A stretch of 64,000 nt of DNA, from NCBI RefSeq assembly GCF_030373245.1, contig NZ_JAUCZF010000001.1, forward strand, positions 124,001-188,000, given 5' to 3'. The translations under genes were made by a program, and so were the position numbers. The DNA comes from Hydrogenophaga sp. GTDB taxonomy: Bacteria > Pseudomonadota > Gammaproteobacteria > Burkholderiales > Burkholderiaceae_C. The notes under the pieces are model-generated. The model was not told the DNA's origin. It saw nothing but the letters and a program-made list of their open reading frames with translations, and ran no database searches. Positions 9,748 through 19,407 of the stretch are shown piece by piece. How positions within the stretch are numbered: the first letter of the stretch is position 1; each line of letters opens with the position of its first letter.

Positions 9748-10878
9748 ATGAGCAAGTTGGTTGGTTTGGTCGGCTGGCGCGGCATGGTCGGCTCGGTATT
9801 GATGGATCGCATGGTCGAGGAAAAAGACTTCGACCTGATCGAACCCCTGTTCTTCTCCACCTCCAATGCCGGCGGCAAAGCCCCCGCGATGGCCAAGAAC
9901 GAAACCACGCTGCAGGACGCGCACGACATCGCCGCGCTCCAGCGTTGCGACATCATCATCACCGCCCAGGGCGGCGACTACACCTCCGCCGTGTTCCCCA
10001 AGCTGCGCGCCGCCGGCTGGAACGGCCACTGGATCGATGCCGCTTCCACGCTGCGCATGGAAAAAGACGCGGTGATCATCCTCGACCCGGTCAACATGCC
10101 GGTGATCAAGGATGCACTGAGCAAGGGCGGCAAGAACTGGGTCGGCGGCAACTGCACCGTCAGCTGCATGCTGATGGGTGTGGGCGCGCTGTACAAGGCG
10201 GGGCTGGTCGAATGGATGAGCACCCAGACCTACCAGGCCGCTTCCGGCGGTGGCGCACAGCACATGCGCGAGTTGCTCACGCAGTACGGCACGCTGAACG
10301 CCGAAGTGAAAGCGCTGCTGGACGACCCCAAGAGCGCGATCCTGGAGATTGACCGCAAGGTGATCGCCAAGCAGCGCAGCCTGAGCGGGGCGGAAACCGC
10401 CAATTTCGGCGTGCCGCTGGGTGGCAGCCTGATCCCCTGGATCGACAAGGATCTGGGCAACGGAATGTCCAAGGAAGAGTGGAAAGGCATGGCCGAAACC
10501 AACAAGATCCTCGGGCTGGGTGAAGGCTTCGGCTCAGCACCCATCCCGGTTGATGGTTTCTGCGTTCGCGTGGGCGCCATGCGCTGCCACAGCCAGGCCC
10601 TGACCTTCAAGCTGAAGAAAGACGTGCCGGTGGCCGACATCGAGGCCATGATCGCCGCCGACAACCCCTGGGCCAAGGTGGTGCCGAACACGCGCGAAGC
10701 CACCATCACCGACCTGACACCGGTGGCCGTGACCGGCACCATGACCATTCCCGTCGGCCGCATCCGCAAACTGGCGATGGGACCTGAATATGTGGGCGCC
10801 TTCACCATCGGCGACCAGTTGTTGTGGGGCGCTGCCGAGCCGCTGCGCCGCATGCTGCGCATCCTGCTGGTGGCCTGA
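9748..10878 (+). CDS. asd: Aspartate-semialdehyde dehydrogenase
   Basis: NADPH-dependent reduction of aspartyl phosphate, a branch point to lysine, threonine, methionine and cell-wall diaminopimelate. The 376 residues begin with the nucleotide-binding motif [16 protein letters not shown]. The active-site Cys lies in GGNCTVSCM near residue 133, with the family's [16 protein letters not shown] (about 160) and a His in [13 protein letters not shown] (about 275). The gene stands behind a candidate Thr/Lys leader peptide and is followed by fimV. Confidence 0.97.
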   Translation: MSKLVGLVGWRGMVGSVLMDRMVEEKDFDLIEPLFFSTSNAGGKAPAMAKNETTLQDAHDIAALQRCDIIITAQGGDYTSAVFPKLRAAGWNGHWIDAASTLRMEKDAVIILDPVNMPVIKDALSKGGKNWVGGNCTVSCMLMGVGALYKAGLVEWMSTQTYQAASGGGAQHMRELLTQYGTLNAEVKALLDDPKSAILEIDRKVIAKQRSLSGAETANFGVPLGGSLIPWIDKDLGNGMSKEEWKGMAETNKILGLGEGFGSAPIPVDGFCVRVGAMRCHSQALTFKLKKDVPVADIEAMIAADNPWAKVVPNTREATITDLTPVAVTGTMTIPVGRIRKLAMGPEYVGAFTIGDQLLWGAAEPLRRMLRILLVA

Positions 10879-11001
10879 CTGTCAGCAATCGAAACCGCGC
10901 CGGGCGTCCTTCACGTCCAGCGTCTGCGTTGCGACTCCACAACGCAGAGGCACCAGAATCCCGACCAACGGGCGCCTTGGAAACTCAAGCGGATTCTCAG
11001 C

Positions 11002-11030
11002 TTGTCACCCTAATGCGTTGATGTTAAGGT
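11002..11030 (+). promoter_or_regulatory. Weak promoter candidate upstream of fimV
   Basis: TTGTCA at 11002-11007 and TAAGGT at 11025-11030 with 17-nt spacing, 30 nt before the fimV GTG. The -10 is poor. The rest of the 182-nt asd-fimV gap holds an 8-bp hairpin (10924-10931/10940-10947) without a T-run and nothing else recognisable. Confidence 0.3.
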
Positions 11031-11060
11031 CAATTCTCGGTTTTTTACGTCGAGGTCCAC

Positions 11061-13721
11061 GTGCCATCCACCACCCGCAATACCCTATTCAAAACGGCCT
11101 CGTCGTCCCGAAAAAACCCCACTTCAATCGGCCTGACCCGGTTACACGCAGTTGCCGCGGCTGTGGTGCTTTGCACCGGGCTCGCGCACACTCCCGACGC
11201 CCTGGCGCTGGCGCTTGGCCGCATCGCGGTGCAGTCAGCCCTGGGTGAGCCGCTGCGGGCCGAAATCGACGTGCCCGACATCAGCGCGGAAGAGGCATCC
11301 ACCCTTCGTGTGGGTCTGGCCTCGCCAGAAGCGTTTCGCGCCGCCGGCATGGAGTTCAATCCTGCGCTGGGCAATGCCCAGGTCAGTCTGCAGCGCCGTC
11401 CAGATGGCCGGGCGTTTCTGCGCCTGACCAGCCCGCGCCCGATCAATGAGCCCTTTGTCGACCTCATCGTCGAGGCCAACTGGGCCTCTGGTCGCATCCT
11501 TCGCGACTACACCCTGCTGATCGATCCGCCCAAGGCACGCGCTGCTGCCCCCGTGGCCCCGGTGCCTGCCGCCGCTGCGCCGCAGGCTGCGCCCGCACGG
11601 CCTTCGCCAGCCCCCGCACCCGCGCCCGTCGCCGCACAACCTCTGCCACCCGTGGTGGCGCCTGCCGCCCGCGCCCCAGCACCCGCGCGCGCGCCAGCGG
11701 CTCAGCCGCCTGCAGCACCCCAGGCCGCCGGTGGGCAGGTAAGAGTTCGCGCTGGCGACACCGCCGGCCGCATCGCCAACGCCAACCGCCCCGCCAACGT
11801 GTCGCTGGACCAGATGCTGGTCGCCATGTTGCGCGCCAACCCGGATGCCTTCATCGACGGCAACGTGAACCGCGTCAAGGCCGGCGCGATCATCGACTTG
11901 CCCAGCGCCGCCGATGCGGACAGCACCCCGACCGGTGAAGCCCGGCAAATCATCGCGGCCCAGAGCCGCGATTTCAACGAATTCCGCCGCCGTCTTGCCA
12001 ACCGTGTTCCTGCCGCCGCCGTCGAAACCGGTGGCCGTGAAGCTGCAGGACGCGTGCAGGCCGAGGTGCAAGACCAAGCTCCTGCGGCCCCTGCTCAGGA
12101 CAAACTCACCCTGTCCAAAGGCGCCACGCCAGGAGCGACCGCCAGCGAAGACAAGATCGCTCAAGAGCGCCAGGCCCAGGAAGCCTCGGCCCGGGTCGCC
12201 GAACTCTCTCGCAACATTGACGAACTGGCCAAGCTGGGTACCACCACGGCGGCCACCACCGCCGCCGCGGCCAGCGCTTCGCCCACCGGCGCAGTGACGC
12301 TGCCCGGCGCCGTCGCCACCACGGCGGAGGCCACGTCCACGGCCCCTGTGGCTGATACCGCGACGGCAACCACCCCTGCCGAAAGCACGCCTGCCGTGGC
12401 CGAGCCAGCGCCCGTCGCGGCACCCGCTCCGCAGCCTGCGCCAGCCCCCCCGCCTGCGCCGATGCTCGAAGAACCCTCTCTGCTTGAGCAGCTGCAGGAA
12501 AATCCTCTGGTGCTGCCCGCTGCGGGTGGCCTGCTGGCCTTGTTGGCGGGCTTTGGCCTGTACCGGATGCGCCAGCGCAAAAAAGGTGCCGCCGTCGACA
12601 GTTCGTTCCTGGAGAGCCGACTGCAGCCCGATTCGTTCTTTGGCTCCAGCGGTGGGCAGCGTATCGACACCGCCGAAGCCAGCGCATCGGGCTCGTCCAT
12701 GGTCTATTCACCCAGCCAGCTGGATGCGGCCGGAGACGTGGACCCAGTCGCCGAAGCTGACGTCTATCTGGCCTATGGCCGCGACCTGCAGGCTGAGGAA
12801 ATCCTCAAGGAGGCCATGCGCAGCACGCCCACCCGTGTCGCCATCCACAACAAGCTGCTCGAGATTTACGCCAAGCGCCGCGATGCCAAGGCCTTCGAGG
12901 TCGTGGCCACCGAGGCCTACGCCCTGACACAAGGCCAAGGGCCCGAATGGGAACAGGCGTGCGCGCTGGGCAAGGAGCTGGATCCGAGCAATCCGCTGTA
13001 CCAGCCAGGCGGTGCGCCCGCTCAAAAGGTCGTGGCCATGACCGCCGCCGGTGGCGCCATGACGGTGCCGTTTGGCAACAGCACACTGTCCGAGGCCACG
13101 GGCCGGACCAACGAAGGCCGTCTGGATCTGGATCTCGATTTCTCGGCAGACGAACCCGCTGCGTCCAGCGGCGACGTGATGTCGGCGCTGGACGACCTGA
13201 AGAGCACCGAGGCACTCACCGCAGCCAAAGCGCCTGAGGTCGTGGCAGCCGATTCGGGGCTGATGGACTTTGATCTGGACTTCCCCACCAATCCAGCGCC
13301 ATTGCAGGCGGCCAAAGCCGATACCGTCGCACCCGAGGCAACACCCGACGCGTCTATGTTCGACGACAGCGAGATCCTGCCTGACTTTGCGCTCGATGCA
13401 CCTTCGGAGCCAACCCCGTTGGCTGAAGTTGAGCCCAAAATGCCCGCGGCAGCGGCCGCAGCACCGGCTGTCGAGAACAACGAGTTGATGTCCTTCGACC
13501 TGAACGACATCAACCTTGATCTGGAAACGCCCGAGACCGCTGAAGGCGTGGACAAAGGCCTGACGGAAGAGAACCCGCTGGAAACCAAGCTCTCGCTGGC
13601 CGAAGAGTTTCGGGCCATCGGCGATCTGGAGGGCGCGCGGTCGCTGGCCGAGGAAGTGCTGGCCGAAGCCTCGGGTACGCTCAAGACCAAGGCCAGCACC
13701 TTCCTCAGCGATCTGGCCTGA
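11061..13721 (+). CDS. fimV: FimV/HubP-like polar landmark protein
   Basis: Inner-membrane hub for type IV pili and polar organisation, binding peptidoglycan through LysM. Of 886 residues, the first 50 form a signal peptide ending near PDALA. The FimV N-terminal domain follows (ALGRIAVQSALGEPLRAEI), then a long Ala/Pro linker, a LysM domain (about 225-280), a Pro/Ala-rich stretch and one membrane helix near 482-500. The cytoplasmic acidic region carries TPR-like repeats and ends in the conserved FimV C-terminal helix pair (KLSLAEEFRAIGDLEGAR). The start is GTG at 11061 behind GAGG; the signal peptide supports it. Confidence 0.93.
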   Translation: MPSTTRNTLFKTASSSRKNPTSIGLTRLHAVAAAVVLCTGLAHTPDALALALGRIAVQSALGEPLRAEIDVPDISAEEASTLRVGLASPEAFRAAGMEFNPALGNAQVSLQRRPDGRAFLRLTSPRPINEPFVDLIVEANWASGRILRDYTLLIDPPKARAAAPVAPVPAAAAPQAAPARPSPAPAPAPVAAQPLPPVVAPAARAPAPARAPAAQPPAAPQAAGGQVRVRAGDTAGRIANANRPANVSLDQMLVAMLRANPDAFIDGNVNRVKAGAIIDLPSAADADSTPTGEARQIIAAQSRDFNEFRRRLANRVPAAAVETGGREAAGRVQAEVQDQAPAAPAQDKLTLSKGATPGATASEDKIAQERQAQEASARVAELSRNIDELAKLGTTTAATTAAAASASPTGAVTLPGAVATTAEATSTAPVADTATATTPAESTPAVAEPAPVAAPAPQPAPAPPPAPMLEEPSLLEQLQENPLVLPAAGGLLALLAGFGLYRMRQRKKGAAVDSSFLESRLQPDSFFGSSGGQRIDTAEASASGSSMVYSPSQLDAAGDVDPVAEADVYLAYGRDLQAEEILKEAMRSTPTRVAIHNKLLEIYAKRRDAKAFEVVATEAYALTQGQGPEWEQACALGKELDPSNPLYQPGGAPAQKVVAMTAAGGAMTVPFGNSTLSEATGRTNEGRLDLDLDFSADEPAASSGDVMSALDDLKSTEALTAAKAPEVVAADSGLMDFDLDFPTNPAPLQAAKADTVAPEATPDASMFDDSEILPDFALDAPSEPTPLAEVEPKMPAAAAAAPAVENNELMSFDLNDINLDLETPETAEGVDKGLTEENPLETKLSLAEEFRAIGDLEGARSLAEEVLAEASGTLKTKASTFLSDLA

Positions 13722-13803
13722 GCCCGGGCCCGGCCCGCGCGTCCGTGCCTTGAGCGCTTCCGCACCCGAGTCCACGGCCCCCGACGCCCCCACGCCGCAG
13801 CGC

Positions 13804-14583
13804 ATGGCGCTGGGCGTGAGCTACAACGGTCGGGCGTTTGAGGGCTGGCAGAGCCAGGCCAGCGGCATCACCGTGCAAGACCACCTGGAGCAGGCGCTGG
13901 CGAGCTTTTGCGCTCTGCCGCGCGTGCAGACGCTCTGCGCAGGTCGCACCGACTCCGGTGTGCATGGCCTGATGCAGGTGGTGCACTTCGACACCCCACT
14001 GCAACGAGACGACAACGCGTGGGTGCGCGGCACCAACCGCTTCCTGCCCGAGACCATCGCGGTGCAGTGGGCGCAACGCGTGCCGTCCAGCTTTCATGCC
14101 CGCGCCAGCGCCCGAGCGCGGCGCTACGCTTACGTATTGCTCGAGTCGCCCGTGCGGCCCAGCGTGGATTGCGGCCAGGTGGGCTGGGTGTTTCGGCCTC
14201 TTCATCAGGATGCCATGGTGAGCGCAGCGCAGACACTCGTCGGCGAACACGATTTCAGCTCGTTCCGCGCCTCCAGCTGCCAGGCTCACAGCCCAGTCAA
14301 ACACGTGCTGCGCATCGCCATCACGCGGCGTGGCGCCTACTGGCGTTTTGAATTCGAGGCCACTGCGTTCCTGCACCACATGATCCGCAACATCATGGGC
14401 TGCCTGATCGCGATTGGCACCGGCAAGCAGCCGGTGAGCTGGATGGCCGAGGTGCTGGCAGCCCGCAACCGAGATGCCGCCGCGCCCACCTTTTCGCCAG
14501 ATGGCTTGTATTTCCTGGGACCGGTTTACGATGCGTCATGGGGTCTGCCGGACCGCACGCCCGCGTTTGACTGGTTGCCTTAG
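13804..14583 (+). CDS. truA: tRNA pseudouridine(38-40) synthase TruA
   Basis: Modifies U38-U40 of the tRNA anticodon arm. The catalytic Asp is in CAGRTDSGVHG, and the family motif AFLHHMIRNIMG is in the C-terminal half. I place the start at ATG 13804 (MALGVSYNGRAFEGWQ), where family members begin. An in-frame TTG at 13750 would add 18 low-complexity residues and has no ribosome site. The protein is then about 259 residues, normal for TruA. It follows fimV closely; a GC-rich repeat separates it from trpF. Confidence 0.93.
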   Translation: MALGVSYNGRAFEGWQSQASGITVQDHLEQALASFCALPRVQTLCAGRTDSGVHGLMQVVHFDTPLQRDDNAWVRGTNRFLPETIAVQWAQRVPSSFHARASARARRYAYVLLESPVRPSVDCGQVGWVFRPLHQDAMVSAAQTLVGEHDFSSFRASSCQAHSPVKHVLRIAITRRGAYWRFEFEATAFLHHMIRNIMGCLIAIGTGKQPVSWMAEVLAARNRDAAAPTFSPDGLYFLGPVYDASWGLPDRTPAFDWLP

Positions 14584-14655
14584 CTCCCCCCGCGCCGCCT
14601 TCGGCGTCACCCCCCAGGGCGACACTGGCGGCCCGGCGGAGCCGGTTCCGCGGCG
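14584..14655. repeat. GC-rich intergenic palindromic repeat between truA and trpF
   Basis: Runs from the truA stop to about 25 nt before trpF. Contains CGCCG-ccttCGGCG and a GGCGGCCCGGCGGAGCCGG segment able to fold. Its position at a gene end and its composition match other gaps in the window. Confidence 0.5.
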
Positions 14656-14679
14656 TCCTTGATCAAGACACCTTTGCTG

Positions 14680-15357
14680 ATGAAACACCTTCGCACGCGC
14701 ATCAAGATTTGTGGACTTACCCGCGAGTCCGACGTGGACTCGGCCGTGCAGGCCGGTGCGGACGCCATCGGCTTTGTGCTTTACTCACACAGCCCGCGCT
14801 TCGTGCCGCCCGAGCGGGCGGGTGAACTGGCGCGCCGCCTGCCGGCTTTCGTCACGCCGGTGCTGCTGTTCGTGAACGCAAGCCCTGAGTTCATCGCGCA
14901 AGGCGTGCAGTCCGTGCCCAATGCCTTGCTGCAATTTCACGGTGACGAAACGCCCGCCGACTGCCTGGCCGCTGGCCGACCTTATCTGCGCGCCGCCCGC
15001 ATACCCACCGGCCCCGCCGGGTCGGGCTTTGATCTCCTAAAATACGCAGAAGACTTTTCTGCCGCCCAGGCCATCCTGCTCGACGCCCATGTCGAAGGAT
15101 TTGGTGGCGGAGGTCAATCCTTCGAATGGAACGCTTTCCCGTGGTCACACCCGCTTCTAAACGCCAGCTCTCGCCTCGTTTTGTCTGGTGGACTCGACGC
15201 TGCAAACGTGATCGATGGCATCAGCCGCGTGCGGCCCTGGGCCGTTGACGTGAGTTCTGGCGTCGAGGTGTCCAAAGGCATCAAGGACGCGGACAGGATC
15301 CACGCATTCGTCGCCGCCGTTCGCGCGGCCGACGCCCTCTTATCCCGCCCGAGCTGA
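14680..15357 (+). CDS. trpF: Phosphoribosylanthranilate isomerase
   Basis: Third step of tryptophan synthesis, an Amadori rearrangement on a TIM barrel. The 225 residues begin MKHLRTRIKICGLTRESDVD; the catalytic Cys is in KICGLT. The general-acid Asp is in ILLDAHVEGFGG near residue 130, and the phosphate site is VLSGGLDAANV. ATG 14680 is preferred over an in-frame TTG at 14659. It leads a trpF-trpB-trpA unit. Confidence 0.95.
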   Translation: MKHLRTRIKICGLTRESDVDSAVQAGADAIGFVLYSHSPRFVPPERAGELARRLPAFVTPVLLFVNASPEFIAQGVQSVPNALLQFHGDETPADCLAAGRPYLRAARIPTGPAGSGFDLLKYAEDFSAAQAILLDAHVEGFGGGGQSFEWNAFPWSHPLLNASSRLVLSGGLDAANVIDGISRVRPWAVDVSSGVEVSKGIKDADRIHAFVAAVRAADALLSRPS

Positions 15358-15398
15358 ACCCGTTTCCGAGTCGCTCGGGTCATTGAACCGAGACACCC

Positions 15399-16730
15399 AT
15401 GGACACCTACCAGCAACCCGACGCCCGAGGCCATTTCGGCATTTACGGCGGCAGCTTCGTGAGCGAGACGCTCACCCACGCGATCAACGAGCTCAAAGCG
15501 GCTTACGCGAAATACCAGCACGACCCCGAGTTCCTGGCCGAGTTCCAGAGCGAGCTGGCCCACTTCGTCGGCCGCCCAAGCCCCGTCTACCACGCCGCGC
15601 GCATGAGTCGCGAACAAGGCGGCGCACAGATTTTCCTCAAGCGCGAAGACTTGAACCACACCGGTGCCCACAAGGTCAACAACACCATCGGTCAGGCCAT
15701 GCTGGCCAAGCGCATGGGCAAACCGCGCATCATCGCCGAGACCGGCGCCGGCCAACATGGCGTGGCCACCGCCACCATCTGCGCGCGCTACGGCCTGGAG
15801 TGCGTGGTCTACATGGGCAGCGAAGACGTCAAGCGCCAGAGCCCCAACGTCTACCGCATGAAGCTGCTGGGTGCGACCGTGGTACCGGTGGAGTCGGGCA
15901 GCAAGACGCTGAAAGACGCGCTCAACGAAGCCATGCGCGACTGGGTCGCCAACGTCGACAACACCTTCTACATCATCGGCACCGTGGCTGGTCCGCACCC
16001 CTACCCCATGATGGTGCGCGACTTCCAGAGTGTGATCGGCAACGAATGCCTGGTGCAGATGCCAGAGATGCTCAAGACCGCAGGCTGCACCGGTGAGCAA
16101 CCCGATGTGGTGGTCGCCTGCGTGGGCGGCGGCAGCAACGCCATGGGCATCTTCTACCCCTACATCAACCACGCCGCCACGCGTCTGGTCGGTGTGGAAG
16201 CGGCCGGCGAAGGACTGGAGAGTGGCAAACACTCGGCCTCGCTGCAAAAAGGGAGTCCGGGCGTGCTGCACGGCAATCGCACCTACGTGCTGCAAGACGA
16301 CAACGGCCAGGTCACCGAAACCCACAGCGTGAGCGCTGGCCTGGACTACCCCGGTGTCGGCCCCGAACATGCGTTTCTCAAAGACATCGGGCGTGCCGAT
16401 TACGTGGGCATCACCGACACCGAAGCGCTGGAAGCCTTTCACTACCTCTGCCGCACCGAGGGCATCATTCCCGCGCTCGAATCCAGCCACGCCATTGCTT
16501 ACGCGATGAAGCTGGCCAAGACCATGAAGCCTGACCAGTCCATCCTGGTCAATCTGTCCGGCCGCGGCGACAAAGACATCGGCACCGTGGCCGATCTGTC
16601 GCAAGCCGACTTCTACTGCCGCCCCAGCTGCAAAGGCCAGTCGGTGAAGGGCGGCGCCGACACCTCGGTGATGAAGGTGACAGCCAGCGTGGCACGCAGC
16701 GCCACCAGCGTGGAGGCCAAAACACCATGA
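15399..16730 (+). CDS. trpB: Tryptophan synthase beta chain
   Basis: PLP enzyme joining indole and serine. The 443 residues contain the Schiff-base Lys in [13 protein letters not shown] (about 92), the channel motif [12 protein letters not shown] and the PLP phosphate loop [12 protein letters not shown] near 240. It is about 40 residues longer than the enteric protein because of a tail after the conserved core (…[22 protein letters not shown]); this looks like normal family variation. Its stop overlaps the trpA start by 4 nt, implying translational coupling of the two-subunit enzyme. Confidence 0.97.
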   Translation: MDTYQQPDARGHFGIYGGSFVSETLTHAINELKAAYAKYQHDPEFLAEFQSELAHFVGRPSPVYHAARMSREQGGAQIFLKREDLNHTGAHKVNNTIGQAMLAKRMGKPRIIAETGAGQHGVATATICARYGLECVVYMGSEDVKRQSPNVYRMKLLGATVVPVESGSKTLKDALNEAMRDWVANVDNTFYIIGTVAGPHPYPMMVRDFQSVIGNECLVQMPEMLKTAGCTGEQPDVVVACVGGGSNAMGIFYPYINHAATRLVGVEAAGEGLESGKHSASLQKGSPGVLHGNRTYVLQDDNGQVTETHSVSAGLDYPGVGPEHAFLKDIGRADYVGITDTEALEAFHYLCRTEGIIPALESSHAIAYAMKLAKTMKPDQSILVNLSGRGDKDIGTVADLSQADFYCRPSCKGQSVKGGADTSVMKVTASVARSATSVEAKTP

Positions 16731-17536
16731 GCCGTATCGACACCACGTTCAGTGCCCTGAAGGCGCAGAACCGCAAAGCGCTCATTCCCTTCGTCACGGC
16801 CGGATTTCCTTTCGCCAACATCACACCCGAGCTGATGCATGGACTGGTTGAGGGTGGCGCCGATGTGATCGAACTCGGCGTACCGTTCTCGGACCCGTCG
16901 GCCGACGGCCCAGTGATCCAGAAGGCGGGTGACCGAGCCCTGGCGCTGGGCGTTGGCCTAGTGCAGGTGATCGCCATGGTCAAGGCGTTTCGTGAGCGCA
17001 ACAAGCAGACCCCCGTGGTGCTGATGGGCTATGCCAACCCGATTGAGCGCTACGACCAGAAACACGGTGAAGGCAGCTTCGTGCAAGACGCGTCGGCCGC
17101 CGGTGTCGACGGGGTGCTGGTCGTGGACTACCCACCGGAGGAGTGCGAAGAGTTCGCCTCGACTTTGCGCGCGAACAACATGGACCTGATCTTTCTGCTG
17201 GCGCCGACTTCGACCGACGAGCGAATGGCACAAGTGGCCCGGGTGGCCAGCGGGTACGTGTACTACGTCTCGCTCAAGGGCGTGACCGGTGCTGGCACGC
17301 TGGACGTCGGGCAGGTCGAGGCCATGCTGCCGCGCATCCGCCAGCATGTGACGGTGCCGGTGGGCGTGGGTTTTGGCATTCGTGATGCCGAGACCGCCAA
17401 AGCCATCGGCAAGTCAGCCGACGCCGTGGTCATTGGCAGTCGGTTGATCCAGCTGATCGAAAACGAGCCGTACGAAAAGGTGATTGCGGTGGCATCGCAA
17501 TTCATGCGGACGATCCGCAAAGCGCTCGATGCGTGA
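16727..17536 (+). CDS. trpA: Tryptophan synthase alpha chain
   Basis: Cleaves indole-3-glycerol phosphate and passes indole to TrpB. The 269-residue TIM barrel shows [18 protein letters not shown], which holds both catalytic acids (Glu near 50, Asp near 61). GVTGAG and GFGIRD form the phosphate-binding loops. It overlaps trpB by ATGA. A GC-rich repeat lies between it and accD. Confidence 0.97.
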   Translation: MSRIDTTFSALKAQNRKALIPFVTAGFPFANITPELMHGLVEGGADVIELGVPFSDPSADGPVIQKAGDRALALGVGLVQVIAMVKAFRERNKQTPVVLMGYANPIERYDQKHGEGSFVQDASAAGVDGVLVVDYPPEECEEFASTLRANNMDLIFLLAPTSTDERMAQVARVASGYVYYVSLKGVTGAGTLDVGQVEAMLPRIRQHVTVPVGVGFGIRDAETAKAIGKSADAVVIGSRLIQLIENEPYEKVIAVASQFMRTIRKALDA

Positions 17537-17660
17537 TGGATGGCCCGCGCGTTCCACCGCTGCGCGGGACGCTGCCCTTGGACCCGCAAGCCACCAGCTG
17601 CTTTCCCGGCTTAAGGGTGCAGGGCCTCGCTCGGGAGCGGCCCGGCAGGCCAGTGACCCA
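17537..17660. repeat. GC-rich intergenic repeat between trpA and accD (shared core)
   Basis: Contains the core TTCCACCGCTGCGCGGGACG at 17552-17571. Near copies occur at 19273-19310 on the same strand and at 22621-22665 in inverse orientation. CCCGCGC (17544-17550) pairs with GCGCGGG (17562-17568) as a stem. No T-run, so it is not a classic terminator. Confidence 0.65.
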
Positions 17661-17675
17661 TCGCCTGCCTGCATG

Positions 17676-17681
17676 GTCTAA
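17676..17681 (+). promoter_or_regulatory. Candidate -10 element upstream of accD
   Basis: TCTAAT at 17676-17681, 24 nt before the accD ATG and upstream of its strong ribosome site TAGGAGA. No convincing -35 is seen. Confidence 0.3.
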
Positions 17682-17705
17682 TTTGCTTCGCTTTAGGAGA
17701 ACCAC

Positions 17706-18584
17706 ATGTCCTGGCTAGAAAAACTGTTGCCCCCCAAGATCACCCCCACCGATCCCACTGAACGCCGCAGCGTGCCCGAAGGGCTGTGGATCAAGTGCCC
17801 GAGTTGCGAAGCGGTCCTGTACAAGTCCGATCTGGAAAAAAACCAGAATGTGTGCCCGCACTGCAGCCACCACCATCGCATCGGCGCCCGCGCGCGGCTC
17901 AATGCGTTTCTGGACGCCGAAGGCCGCTACGAGCTGGCGCAGGAGGTGCTGCCAGTCGATGCGCTGAAGTTCAAAGACAGCCGCAAGTATCCCGAACGCC
18001 TGAAGGAAGCGCTGGAGACCACGGGCGAGACCGACGCGCTGGTGGTCATGGGCGGCGCTGTGCAAGGTATGAGCCTGGTGGTCGTTTGTTTTGAATTTGA
18101 CTTCATGGGTGGCTCCATGGGCTCGGTGGTGGGCGAGCGCTTTGTGCGTGGCGTGGAAGAAGCGATTGCGCAGAAGGTGCCGTTCGTGTGCTTTACCGCG
18201 ACCGGGGGTGCCCGCATGCAGGAAGGCCTGCTGTCGCTGATGCAGATGGCCAAGACCAATGCGGCCCTGACCCGCCTGGCGAAGAAGGGCTTGCCCTACA
18301 TCAGCGTGCTCACCGACCCCACCATGGGTGGTGTGAGCGCCGGCTTTGCCTTTGTAGGGGACGTGGTCATTGCCGAACCCAAGGCCTTGATCGGTTTTGC
18401 GGGTCCGCGCGTGATCGAGAACACGGTGCGGGTGAAGCTGCCCGAAGGCTTCCAGCGCGCCGAGTTCCTGCAGACCAAAGGCGCGCTGGACTTCATCTGC
18501 GATCGGCGTGAGCTGCGCGCCACAGTGGCCAATGTGCTCGCGATGCTGCAACGCCAGAGCGCCGACGCGGTGGTCGCCGATTGA
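17706..18584 (+). CDS. accD: Acetyl-CoA carboxylase carboxyltransferase beta subunit
   Basis: Transfers the carboxyl group from biotin to acetyl-CoA in fatty-acid synthesis, together with AccA. The 292-residue protein has an N-terminal zinc ribbon with Cys at about 31, 34, 50 and 53 ([10 protein letters not shown] … CPHCSHH). The crotonase-fold carboxyltransferase domain follows, with oxyanion motifs [16 protein letters not shown] and [18 protein letters not shown] precedes the ATG. It is separated from trpA by a repeat and has its own candidate promoter. Confidence 0.97.
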   Translation: MSWLEKLLPPKITPTDPTERRSVPEGLWIKCPSCEAVLYKSDLEKNQNVCPHCSHHHRIGARARLNAFLDAEGRYELAQEVLPVDALKFKDSRKYPERLKEALETTGETDALVVMGGAVQGMSLVVVCFEFDFMGGSMGSVVGERFVRGVEEAIAQKVPFVCFTATGGARMQEGLLSLMQMAKTNAALTRLAKKGLPYISVLTDPTMGGVSAGFAFVGDVVIAEPKALIGFAGPRVIENTVRVKLPEGFQRAEFLQTKGALDFICDRRELRATVANVLAMLQRQSADAVVAD

Positions 18585-19264
18585 GCGACACCAACGACGC
18601 GGCAGCGCCGCTCACCCTTCAGCAGTTGCCCCTGTTCCCGCTGCAGACTGTGCTGTTTCCCGACGGCTGGATGCCGCTGCGCATCTTTGAGGTGCGCTAC
18701 CTCGACATGATCAGCCGCTGCCACAAGGCGGGCGCGCCATTTGGTGTGGTCTGCCTGTCCCAGGGCAGCGAGGTGCGTCGAATCGATCCCAAGGCGCCTC
18801 CCACCGGCGACGCGTTTGCACGCGAGGCGTTTTTCCCGGTGGGCACACTGGCGCGGATCGAGCGGCTGGAAAAGCCGCAGCCCGGCCTGCTCATGATCCA
18901 CTGCCGCGGTCTGCAGCGCTTCCAGATCGATGGCAGCCACCAGTTGCCCCACGGCCTTTGGGTGGCGGATGTCACGCTGCAACCCACCGAAACGGTGGTG
19001 CCGGTACCCCAGGACCTGATGTCCACCCGCGACGCCTTGCAGCGCCTGCTGGACAATCTGCGGGAGCGCGAACCCGACAGCCTGAACGAGCTGCCCTTGC
19101 AGCCGCCCTATCGCTGGGACGACAGCGGCTGGGTAGCCAACCGCTGGGTCGAGCTGCTGCCGGCGCCGCCCGAACTCAAGCAGCGCCTGATGACGCTCGA
19201 CAACCCCTTGCTCAGGCTGGAGCTGGTGTCGGATCTGCTGGACAAGATGGGTGTGGAGAGATAG
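18581..19264 (+). CDS. LON peptidase substrate-binding-domain protein
   Basis: The 227 residues consist of a Lon N-terminal (PUA-like) domain without ATPase or protease parts. It opens with [21 protein letters not shown], the typical first strand and loop. Such stand-alone proteins are common, and their function is not settled. The start is TTG 18581, overlapping the accD TGA; this agrees with family N-termini, and no better ATG exists. It is the last + strand gene before the convergent nagZ. Confidence 0.88.
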   Translation: MSDTNDAAAPLTLQQLPLFPLQTVLFPDGWMPLRIFEVRYLDMISRCHKAGAPFGVVCLSQGSEVRRIDPKAPPTGDAFAREAFFPVGTLARIERLEKPQPGLLMIHCRGLQRFQIDGSHQLPHGLWVADVTLQPTETVVPVPQDLMSTRDALQRLLDNLREREPDSLNELPLQPPYRWDDSGWVANRWVELLPAPPELKQRLMTLDNPLLRLELVSDLLDKMGVER

Positions 19265-19345
19265 CCCTCATGCTCCACCGCTGAGCGGACCGCTGCCCCC
19301 GAAGGGGCTGATCCGGCGTGGGCCGGACCGGCGCCGGATCGTTGG
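19265..19345. repeat. GC-rich repeat and hairpin in the convergent LON gene / nagZ gap
   Basis: Contains a second copy of the shared core (CTCCACCGCTGAGCGGACCG at 19273-19292). A 9-bp stem follows: GATCCGGCG (19310-19318) pairs with CGCCGGATC (19332-19340). Lying between convergent genes, it may end transcription from both sides, though the T-runs are poor. Confidence 0.6.
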
Positions 19346-19407
19346 ATTCCCTTCCAGCCGCGTCCTGCGCATATGTTTTGCTGCGCCACCGCAGCGCAGG
19401 CCTGGCC

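Noticed and set aside
10924-10947. 8-bp hairpin after asd as an intrinsic terminator.
   Set aside because: No T-run follows, so it is described only as a possible structure in the asd-fimV gap.
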